Positions 16,395-23,098 of a stretch of DNA of 24,691 nucleotides are shown piece by piece. The stretch is from Verrucomicrobiota bacterium (lineage in GTDB: Bacteria > Verrucomicrobiota > Verrucomicrobiia > Opitutales > Opitutaceae). The position numbers were made by a program, and so were the translations under genes. The notes under the pieces were generated by a model that saw only the letters and a list, made by a program, of their open reading frames with translations, ran no database searches and had not been told where the DNA came from. The first letter of the stretch is position 1. The number at the start of each line of letters is the position of its first letter. The stretch covers positions 1 through 24,691 of the forward strand of contig JAEZAD010000225.1 in assembly GCA_023430565.1 (NCBI GenBank). The letters are read 5' to 3'.

Positions 16395-16426
16395 TCCGCC
16401 GACGCACCCCCAGACTCCGATCCCCC

Positions 16427-16442
16427 ATCTCCGATCTTCGAA
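16427..16442 (+). repeat. Leader repeat, copy 1 (before coxC)
   Basis: ATCTCCGATCTTCGAA lies directly before the coxC start. Its last 14 bases (CTCCGATCTTCGAA) occur again, identical, in the coxD leader at 17093-17106. Degenerate copies of the ATCTCCGAT unit lie around both (16413-16421; 17073-17084; 17111-17120). Function unknown; see findings. Confidence 0.7.
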
Positions 16443-16446
16443 TAAA

Positions 16447-17067
16447 ATGAGCAGCCACGCCGCCTCCGGCTCCATCGATCACCACCAGGACGTATCCACG
16501 TCCACCGGCATTCCGAACAAGAAGCTCCTCATGTGGGCGTTTCTCGCCTCGGACTGCATGTTCTTCGGCGCGCTGATCTCGACCCACCTGATCTACCGGC
16601 TCTACCCGCCCGCGGGTAATCCCGAACCCACCGAGATCTTCGACGTTCCCCTCACCTCCTTCTCGACCTTCATCCTCCTGATGTCGTCGCTCATGATGGC
16701 GCTCGCCGTGAACGCCATCCAGAAGGGCAATCTGAAGAGCATGCGCTTCTCGCTGCTCACCACCGCCTTCTTCGGCGCGATCTTCCTCGGCTGCCAGGTT
16801 TACGAGTTCTGGCACTTCGTCTTCGACCAGAAGATGACGATCACCAACAGCATCCTCGGCACGACCTTCTACACCCTCACCGGCACCCACGGCCTTCACG
16901 TGCTCATCGGCGTGATCTGGCTCATGTCGATGTATTTCTACTCTTTCACCGGCCGCGTCGGCACCAAGGAGGCCATCGATGTCGAGACCATGGGTCTCTA
17001 CTGGCACTTCGTCGACATCGTCTGGATCGTCATCTTCACCGCCGTCTACCTGCTCGAATACCTCTGA
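16447..17067 (+). CDS. coxC: Cytochrome c oxidase subunit III
   Basis: The 206-residue membrane protein has five predicted helices and belongs to the short (five-helix) subunit III type. Family marks include 'MWAFLASDCMFFGALISTHLIYR' in the first helix, 'LGCQVYEFWHFVF', and the C-terminal pair 'GTHGLHVLIGVIWL' and 'YWHFVDIVWIVIFTAVYLLEYL' with conserved His and Glu. It stabilises subunit I and the D-channel and does not bind redox centres. The first 25 residues are a His/Ser-rich cytosolic tail. It follows coxA after 52 bases; the leader carries a short sequence repeated before coxD. No Shine-Dalgarno sequence precedes the ATG. Confidence 0.93.
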   Translation: MSSHAASGSIDHHQDVSTSTGIPNKKLLMWAFLASDCMFFGALISTHLIYRLYPPAGNPEPTEIFDVPLTSFSTFILLMSSLMMALAVNAIQKGNLKSMRFSLLTTAFFGAIFLGCQVYEFWHFVFDQKMTITNSILGTTFYTLTGTHGLHVLIGVIWLMSMYFYSFTGRVGTKEAIDVETMGLYWHFVDIVWIVIFTAVYLLEYL

Positions 17068-17092
17068 GCCCCCTATCCGAATTCGTCCCGAA

Positions 17093-17106
17093 CTCCGATC
17101 TTCGAA
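17093..17106 (+). repeat. Leader repeat, copy 2 (before coxD)
   Basis: CTCCGATCTTCGAA is identical to 16429-16442 before coxC. It is flanked by TCCGAATTCG (17076-17085) and TATCTCCGAA (17111-17120), related variants. Both leaders run into ATGAGCA at the start codon. Confidence 0.7.
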
Positions 17107-17122
17107 CTCCTATCTCCGAAGC

Positions 17123-17506
17123 ATGAGCACACCTCCCGTTTCCATCCCCACCGAGCCGCGCGAGCACGGCGACGAAAACAAGTTCTGGGCCTACGTGCAG
17201 ATCGCGATGCTCCTCGCCGTCATCACCGGCGTCGAAATCGTCGCCATCAATCTCCCCTTCGCGAAGTGGTTCCTCGTCACCTCGCTCGTCGTCCTCTCGC
17301 TCGTGAAGTTTCTCTTCGTCATTTTCTACTTCATGCACCTGCGGTGGGACAAAGCCTTCTGCACGATCCTGTTCTTCATCGGCCTCGTGCTCTCCGGCGG
17401 CACCATGTGGGCGCTCCTCGCGCTCTTCGCCTTCGAAGAAGGCAAGCCCCTCACGTCCATCGCGACGGTCGACACCCCCGCGCTAGTCGTCAGTCGCCAC
17501 GCCTGA
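17123..17506 (+). CDS. coxD: Cytochrome c oxidase subunit IV (prokaryotic type)
   Basis: The 127-residue protein has three predicted membrane helices (about 25-43, 47-68 and 80-100 from the ATG at 17123). It matches the small prokaryotic COX4 family: 'YVQIAMLLAVITGVEIV', 'SLVKFLFVIFYFMHLRWD' with the conserved Phe-Tyr-Met-His-Leu segment, and a third helix 'CTILFFIGLVLSGGTMWALLAL'. It supports assembly or stability of the oxidase and carries no cofactor. It is the last gene of coxBACD, 55 bases after coxC, and a strong terminator follows. An open frame that reaches back to 16979 runs through the coxC end and lacks family similarity there. Confidence 0.9.
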   Translation: MSTPPVSIPTEPREHGDENKFWAYVQIAMLLAVITGVEIVAINLPFAKWFLVTSLVVLSLVKFLFVIFYFMHLRWDKAFCTILFFIGLVLSGGTMWALLALFAFEEGKPLTSIATVDTPALVVSRHA

Positions 17507-17530
17507 GCCTACCTCCTCCCCTCTTTCACC

Positions 17531-17559
17531 AAGGCGGTCCTCCCGGACCGCCTTTTTTT
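17531..17559 (+). terminator. Rho-independent terminator of the cox operon
   Basis: Perfect 10-bp inverted repeat (arms 17531-17540 and 17545-17554, AAGGCGGTCC and complement) with a 4-base loop and a run of seven T at 17553-17559. It lies 24 bases past the coxD stop and between two convergent genes, so it ends the plus-strand operon. Confidence 0.9.
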
Positions 17560-17598
17560 GCGCCGCGCCCGCCCGCGTCCCGCGTGCGCAACCATTCT

Positions 17599-19650
17599 TC
17601 AAAACCGTCGCGTCACGCCGACGCGCACCGTCAGCGGTTCCGCCGGATGAAAGTGCACGTCCTCCACGCCCGCCGCCTCCGTCGCCAGTCGCGATTCGTA
17701 GAAATACGCGATGTCGTGATTCTTCCGATCCAGCAAATTCACGAGCTCGACGGACGCCTCCCACTCGCTCCCCCGCCACCCGAGCCGCAAATTCGACGTC
17801 AGCGACGACGGCGCCCACACCGCCCCATCCTCCGTCAGCGGCTGCTCTCCGAAATACCGCAGCCGCAAGCTGCCAAACCATCCCGTGCTCCACTGCACCG
17901 TCGCGCCCGCCGTCACCACTTCCGGAATCGAGTTCGCAATCCGGTTCGCCGCCCCGGCGTCGCGATAGCGCGCGCGAGTGAGAGCGAGATCCGCGTCCAA
18001 CGTCAGCCACGGCGTCACCCGATAAAAATTTGCCCACTCCACCCCGACCCGCCGCGTCCCTCCCGTCGGCTCCGTCCCGCCCGCATCGCCGACAAACACC
18101 AACTCCGAATCCAACGTCAGCGCCCAGACCGATAGCGAACTCACCCAACCTTCGCGCGGCGTCGTCCGCACCCCCCACTCCACGCCCCGCGAACGCACCA
18201 GCGGCTCCACCGCGGTCGCCGCTTCCCCGGAAACCGGATCGACGCGGATCGTCGTCCCCCGCGCATCGTTGCTGTGAAACCCGTGTCCGGCGTTCACATA
18301 CACTTCCGTTCGCGCCCACGGGCCCAACACCACCGCCAGCGTCGGCGTGGCGATCGCCGCCGTCCTCACGCCGGAGTTTGCCGCCAAATCGCTTTCCACG
18401 TCGAAGCGGTATCCATCGACGCGCATCCCCGCTTCCGTCCTCAACCACTCCCGCCATCGCGTCTCGTTTTTCAGGAAAACGCCCGCGCTCGCCTCGCCCA
18501 CCTGATCCTCGCGCACCGTCCGCAACAGCCGCCGCTCGGCCGTGCGGTGTAGACCGACCTCGCCGATAAAATCCATCCGCAACTGCGCCCCCATCGTCGT
18601 CGTGCCGTGCTCCCCCGCCCACGTGTGCGTCGCCGCGCCCCCGACCACGATCCGCCGGTCGCGCTGGTTGAACTGATCCCCGTGCTCCGGATCGTCGAGG
18701 AAGTAGGTGAAGTTCGAATACAAGCTCAGCCGGTAGTGCAGCGCATACGCGTTGATCCGCGTCGTTCCGCCCGCTCCCGCCAGCGTCGCATCGAAAGCCA
18801 CGCTCGCGCGCTCCGTCTCGCCGCCGGCCGTCGGATCCATGTGCCCAAACCGGTCCAATTCGCCCGCCTCCACCGCCCGCCGCGGAATCTGGTCCGTCGC
18901 CCGCCAGCTGCCCCGATACGCCATCGCCGTCACGCGGAAATCGCCCGCACCCACCGTCCAATGCCTCCGCACCAGCCCGTTGAACCGTTCGAAGTTTTCC
19001 CGCAGCCGCCACGGACCGTCGTCGTGCGACAGCTCCACCCCATACGTCGTCGCACCGGTCTCGCCGCGCACCGAATCCGCCGCGACGAAACGCGCGAATC
19101 CATTCTCGCCCACCGTCGCACTCGCCAGCCCGTGCGGCAGCACATCGAACAGATGGAACTCCGCCGCGCCCGCCGACGAAAAGTCCCCCACCTCCGCATA
19201 GAACGGCCCCTTGCCATACTCCACCTGCCGCACGAGTTCCGGGATCACGAAGTTCAAATCCGAATACCCCTGCCCGTGCGCATGCGTGCGCAGGTTCACC
19301 GGCACACCGTCCACGCTCACCGCAAAATCCGTCCCGTGATCGAGGTTGAATCCACGCAGGAAATACTGGTTCGCCTTCCCGCCGCCCGAATGCTGCGTGA
19401 TCACCACGCCGGGAATCACCTCGAGCAGTTCGCCGCGCCGCGCCCACGGCCGAGCCTGCAACTCCCGCGCTCCCACCAAACCCTGCGACGCCGACGCCAC
19501 CGTCCCGATCAGATCCGTTTCGCGTCCTTCAACCACCAGCCGCTCGAGCTCCACCGGCTGCTCGTCGAGGTTTACCACCGTCATCTGCGCGCTTGCGATC
19601 GTCGCGAGCACGACGCCCGCGAGCATTCCTCTCCAGGCGAATTCGCTCAT
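17599..19650 (-). CDS. TonB-dependent outer-membrane receptor
   Basis: The 683-residue protein has a signal peptide (cleavage near IASAQ at residue 22), a likely TonB box (ERLVVEG, about 36-42), a plug domain (about 60-170) and a C-terminal beta-barrel ending in Phe (TRRF), the usual outer-membrane insertion signal. The plug contains the strongly patterned 'YFLRGFNLDHGTDFAVSVDG' and 'HAHGQGYSDLNFVIPELV'. It should import a ligand too large or scarce for porins, using TonB energy. The ligand cannot be read from the sequence. It lies downstream of two amidohydrolases and a HupE/UreJ protein on the same strand, so ligand and system may be linked, for example a metal chelate or a nitrogen-ring compound. 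A 131-base gap with an A/T-rich patch may hold its own promoter. Confidence 0.9.
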   Translation of the reverse strand: MSEFAWRGMLAGVVLATIASAQMTVVNLDEQPVELERLVVEGRETDLIGTVASASQGLVGARELQARPWARRGELLEVIPGVVITQHSGGGKANQYFLRGFNLDHGTDFAVSVDGVPVNLRTHAHGQGYSDLNFVIPELVRQVEYGKGPFYAEVGDFSSAGAAEFHLFDVLPHGLASATVGENGFARFVAADSVRGETGATTYGVELSHDDGPWRLRENFERFNGLVRRHWTVGAGDFRVTAMAYRGSWRATDQIPRRAVEAGELDRFGHMDPTAGGETERASVAFDATLAGAGGTTRINAYALHYRLSLYSNFTYFLDDPEHGDQFNQRDRRIVVGGAATHTWAGEHGTTTMGAQLRMDFIGEVGLHRTAERRLLRTVREDQVGEASAGVFLKNETRWREWLRTEAGMRVDGYRFDVESDLAANSGVRTAAIATPTLAVVLGPWARTEVYVNAGHGFHSNDARGTTIRVDPVSGEAATAVEPLVRSRGVEWGVRTTPREGWVSSLSVWALTLDSELVFVGDAGGTEPTGGTRRVGVEWANFYRVTPWLTLDADLALTRARYRDAGAANRIANSIPEVVTAGATVQWSTGWFGSLRLRYFGEQPLTEDGAVWAPSSLTSNLRLGWRGSEWEASVELVNLLDRKNHDIAYFYESRLATEAAGVEDVHFHPAEPLTVRVGVTRRF

Positions 19651-19700
19651 CGGTCCGTGCTATGCAGGTCCAGTGCCGCCCGCCTGTGGCGTCCGCCGGA

Positions 19701-19728
19701 TCTAAACAATTCAATCGTTCAATCTATG
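19701..19728 (-). promoter_or_regulatory. A/T-rich patch upstream of the TonB receptor gene
   Basis: In the 131-base gap between the amidohydrolase stop and the receptor start, this 28-base stretch is far richer in A and T than its surroundings. On the minus strand it contains TTGAAC and TTGAAT, but no well-spaced -10. It may be a promoter for the receptor gene or only a spacer. Confidence 0.3.
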
Positions 19729-19781
19729 CCGTGATTCCGAGCGACGCGAAGACTCCAGGGCGCGCGTCGCGCTCCTGCTCC

Positions 19782-21701
19782 TCACCACACGACCGGATGC
19801 CGCTGCCCGTTTGTCACGTTCACGAATCCCACCGGATCTTCTTCGCTCGGCGCCACCAACACCCATTGCCACGGCGTGCAGGTCAGAAACGCCGCCGTCA
19901 GCATCTTCGAAAAACCCGGCGCCATCGGAAAACCCGCATGCGGCGAAACCGGCATCCACTCCATCTCCGCCGTCGCCTCCACCAGCGCATCCATTTCTTC
20001 CGCCACCTCCTCAGCCGGTCGCTGGCTGATGATGCCTCCGATCTCGTAGATCACACGCGCCACCACCTCGCCGTCGACCACCAACACCCAGCCGCCCCCT
20101 TGGGTTGCGAGCTCGTTCGCCGCCAGCGCCATCGCCCCATCACTCGTGCCAAACACCCAGATGTTGTGAATGTCGTGCATGTAGGTTGAGGCGATCGCCG
20201 AGTTCGCCTGCAACGGCCCCGCATTCCGCCAGAACATTTTGGATACGCCCCGTTGGTGATATCGATCGACGATCGCCACTTTCGAAATGAAACGCCCCAG
20301 ATCGCGCTGCACGGTTCCTTTCACGACCGGCAGCTCTTCGGTGACGAAATCCGGCGCAAACCAGAACGGCTCCAAAATGGCCGCCTTTGCCCTCGCACCC
20401 GCATCCTTCGGCGCTGCAATCGCGAAGTCTTCCGCCGTCAGCGTCCGGCCGATCTTTACCGTGTCCCGCGCCCAGTCCGGATAGTCCACTTTCGGAACCT
20501 CCAACAAATACTTGTCGTTCTCCGCCGCGAGCACGCCGTCGCAAAACACTCGTCCGATCTTCACCAATTTCGGGTCGTCCTTCAGCAGGATCACATCCGC
20601 CGCGCGACCGGGCGCGATCGAGCCCACGAGATGATCGATCCGCCAGTGCTTCGCCGGATACAAGCTCGCCATCGCGAACGCCGCCTCCACCGGCGCCCCC
20701 GCCGTGATCGCCAGCCGCACGTTGTAATCCATCGTGCCGCTCTTCAACGAATCCGCCGCATCGCGATCGTCCGTCGTGATCGCCAGATTCGACCAGTCCT
20801 TCAGCCCTTTCTTCACGAAATACGGCACCAGCGTCGGAATCGCATACGGCGTCATCTGCACACAAATCCCGCGGCTCAACTTGTTCCAGCCTTCCTCCGT
20901 CCCGCGCGCCGAGTGATCGCTCGAAAGTCCCGCCGCCGAAAACGCGTTGATCACGTGATAATCGCTGATGCCCGCCGCGTGTCCCTCCACCACGCCGCGC
21001 GTGTCCCACGTCGCCTGAATCACCTGCCACATCCGCGAGTAGCCCGGATTGCTCGCGTCCGCCACCGCCGGCCAGTCCATCACTTCGTCCAGCCCAAGCA
21101 CCCGCAGGTCCTTCGCCATATTCGCGACGATCTCTCCATAACCGTAATAACCGCCGCTGAACTCATACGCCGTCGGCGGCGTCGCCGAACTCAAGGCGAC
21201 AAAGTGCTTGAACGGCGACCCGGCATCGCGCGCCTTCAGCCAGAACTCCACGTTGTGCTCGCCGTCGACGTTCCCGTATTCGTGCGTCCCATCCACCGTC
21301 CACGTGTTGCCATCTGGAATCACCAGCGCCGCCTCGTATTCCGGCGTCACGTGCGTGCTCTCGATGTGCTTGTGCGATTCGCCAAAGCCCGGAATCGCCC
21401 ACTCGCCTTCCGCGGAAACCACATTCTCACATTCCCCCGGCCATTGTCCCACCGGCCCGACCCACGCGATTCGCGGCCCCTTGATCACGATATCCTGCGC
21501 CGGCTCCCACTGCAGCGTGAACACGTTCAACACCGTCGCACCACGGATGATCAAATCCGCCGGCTCGCGCCCGAGCGCCACCTGAACGAGCTGCTGTCGT
21601 AACTTCGTCTCCGCGCTAAACTCGAAGTCGGTCGACGCGCAGAGAGTCGCCGCCATCAACGCGAACGTCACGAAGCAGCCGGGGAACGTAGAAGTTTTCA
21701 T
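19782..21701 (-). CDS. Secreted adenine-deaminase-like amidohydrolase, copy 1
   Basis: The 639-residue protein resembles adenine deaminase (Ade, COG1001) over nearly its whole length, but has a signal peptide (residues 1 to about 23), whereas known adenine deaminases are cytosolic. Metal and catalytic candidates in order: HKH (110-112) with Glu114, THE (139-141), Glu206 (GLDEVMDWP), H241 (VEGHAAG), H263 (SSDHSA) and D311/D312 (TTDDRD). The barrel closes with 'GSIAPGRAADVILLKD' and the C-terminal Ade domain has 'NIWVFGTSDGAMALAANELATQGGGW'. Several Ade signature positions differ (DPHE to DGTHE, DGHAPG to EGHAAG, DHE to DHS), so adenine may not be the substrate. The start at 21701 places the signal at the N-terminus; the open frame to 21848 overlaps the upstream gene. 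It lies between the HupE-like and receptor genes. Confidence 0.85.
   Translation of the reverse strand: MKTSTFPGCFVTFALMAATLCASTDFEFSAETKLRQQLVQVALGREPADLIIRGATVLNVFTLQWEPAQDIVIKGPRIAWVGPVGQWPGECENVVSAEGEWAIPGFGESHKHIESTHVTPEYEAALVIPDGNTWTVDGTHEYGNVDGEHNVEFWLKARDAGSPFKHFVALSSATPPTAYEFSGGYYGYGEIVANMAKDLRVLGLDEVMDWPAVADASNPGYSRMWQVIQATWDTRGVVEGHAAGISDYHVINAFSAAGLSSDHSARGTEEGWNKLSRGICVQMTPYAIPTLVPYFVKKGLKDWSNLAITTDDRDAADSLKSGTMDYNVRLAITAGAPVEAAFAMASLYPAKHWRIDHLVGSIAPGRAADVILLKDDPKLVKIGRVFCDGVLAAENDKYLLEVPKVDYPDWARDTVKIGRTLTAEDFAIAAPKDAGARAKAAILEPFWFAPDFVTEELPVVKGTVQRDLGRFISKVAIVDRYHQRGVSKMFWRNAGPLQANSAIASTYMHDIHNIWVFGTSDGAMALAANELATQGGGWVLVVDGEVVARVIYEIGGIISQRPAEEVAEEMDALVEATAEMEWMPVSPHAGFPMAPGFSKMLTAAFLTCTPWQWVLVAPSEEDPVGFVNVTNGQRHPVVW
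20557..20739 (-). repeat. Near-identical block shared by the two amidohydrolase genes, copy 1
   Basis: 183 bases that differ at only 6 positions from 23874-24056. They encode the end of the barrel around 'HWRIDHLVGSIAPGRAADV'. Outside the block the genes differ much more. Confidence 0.85.
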
Positions 21702-21792
21702 GGTGGGCCACCACCGCGAGCAGCCGAAGTGCCTTCCTCCTCTGACCACATCGACAAACCGCCCGTCGTCCGGAGAACGGACAAGAATCGGC

Positions 21793-23058
21793 CTAGAAGA
21801 AGATCCGCGCGACAGTCCAATACAGCCCCACCGCCGCGATCGCCACACACACCGGGATGACGATGCCTTTCCGATACCACGCCTTCTCGCGAAACCAACC
21901 GACCGCGAGAAACGCCAGCGCGATCACCGTGAGCTGGCCGAAATCGACTCCGAAATTGAACGACAGCAGCGCCGTGAAAAACTGATCCCGCGGCATCGGC
22001 ACCTCGCTCAGGCTGCTCGCAAAACCGAGTCCGTGCAGCAGCCCAAACATGAACACCACCACGAGCCGCGCCGGCCGCAGCTTCGGCCAGAGGATGTTCT
22101 CGATCGCCACATACGCGATCGATAGCGCAATCAACGGCTCCACCACGCGCGCCGGCAGCGACACGATGCCATACGACGACAACCCGAGCGTCGTCGTGTG
22201 CGCGATCGTGAACACCGTCGTCTGCGACAACAGCGGCCGCCACGCCGGGCTCAGAAAAAACAATCCCAGCACAAACAGGATATGGTCCGCGCCCATCGGC
22301 AGAATGTGCAAAAAACCCAGCCACAGGAATTGCATCACCGTCGACACCACCCGCGCCACTTTCAGCTCGAACGCCGTGAACTCCTCCGCACTCGGCCCCG
22401 CCGGCTCTTCCATCGTCTGCGCCACCGTCGCCGGCGCCGCCGCCTCGTCACTCGCCGCCCTGTCCGCCACGGTCTGGCCCGGCTCATTCGACACCGGAGT
22501 TTCCGCGCGCGCCACCGCCATCTCCGGCAGCTTTAACGTTCGCGTCGCCACCCCCGGCAGCTCCAGCCAGCGGGTCAACAGCGAGTTCTTCGATGGCACT
22601 GAAAACGTATACGCCAGCGGAAACTCGATCCGCGCCATCATCGCCGGCACCAGCCGCAACTCCCGCACCGGCACGTCCAACGTTTTTCGATACACAAACG
22701 TCGTCATCGCCGCCACCGTTTGATCGCCAATCCGCTCGGGCGGCACGTCCGGCAACGACCACGTCTCCGCCGTCAGCGCCAACGGCTGCCCATCCGCCTC
22801 GAGACCGATTTCCGCCAACAGTTCCCGGCTCATCGGCCCCAGCCGCTCGTCCTGCACCGCCTTCGGCTCCTTCAACAGCGCGCCATATGACTCGTAGTCG
22901 CCGAGCAAACGCGAGAGATCCACATCCAGCTGCACCGTGAACGCTTCGCCGGGCGACACGGTCACCATCACGCGCGTGATGTTCAACAGATGCGCCTGCA
23001 GCGTCGTCGCGACGCCGCAGGCCAACAGAAGGATCGTCCACCAACGGCGCCGTTTCAT
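21793..23058 (-). CDS. HupE/UreJ family membrane protein with large periplasmic domain
   Basis: The 421-residue protein has a signal peptide (cleavage after A22 leaves His23 at the mature N-terminus), a periplasmic domain to about residue 185, an Ala/Glu-rich linker (about 185-225) and a C-terminal HupE/UreJ-type domain with about seven membrane helices. Conserved sites are H251 with D258 and H259 (FLHILPMGADHILFVLGL), H287 (FTIAHTTTL), E320 and H342 (GLLHGLGF). HupE-type proteins are nickel transporters or facilitators and use related HxnDH and FHG motifs; the substrate here is unproven. The start at 23058 was chosen over 23088 for the signal. It lies 40 bases after amidohydrolase copy 2 and 91 bases before copy 1, all on one strand. 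Confidence 0.85.
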   Translation of the reverse strand: MKRRRWWTILLLACGVATTLQAHLLNITRVMVTVSPGEAFTVQLDVDLSRLLGDYESYGALLKEPKAVQDERLGPMSRELLAEIGLEADGQPLALTAETWSLPDVPPERIGDQTVAAMTTFVYRKTLDVPVRELRLVPAMMARIEFPLAYTFSVPSKNSLLTRWLELPGVATRTLKLPEMAVARAETPVSNEPGQTVADRAASDEAAAPATVAQTMEEPAGPSAEEFTAFELKVARVVSTVMQFLWLGFLHILPMGADHILFVLGLFFLSPAWRPLLSQTTVFTIAHTTTLGLSSYGIVSLPARVVEPLIALSIAYVAIENILWPKLRPARLVVVFMFGLLHGLGFASSLSEVPMPRDQFFTALLSFNFGVDFGQLTVIALAFLAVGWFREKAWYRKGIVIPVCVAIAAVGLYWTVARIFF

Positions 23059-23098
23059 TATCGCGCCGCTAAGCAGAGCCGATGCCACGGCATCCTCC

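Noticed and set aside
21702..21792. Short inverted repeats in the gap between the HupE-like gene and amidohydrolase copy 1 (GTCCG/CGGAC at 21768-21782; GGTGG...CCACC at the start codon)
   Set aside because: Stems of five bases without a T run; not credible as terminator, and too short to call a regulatory element.
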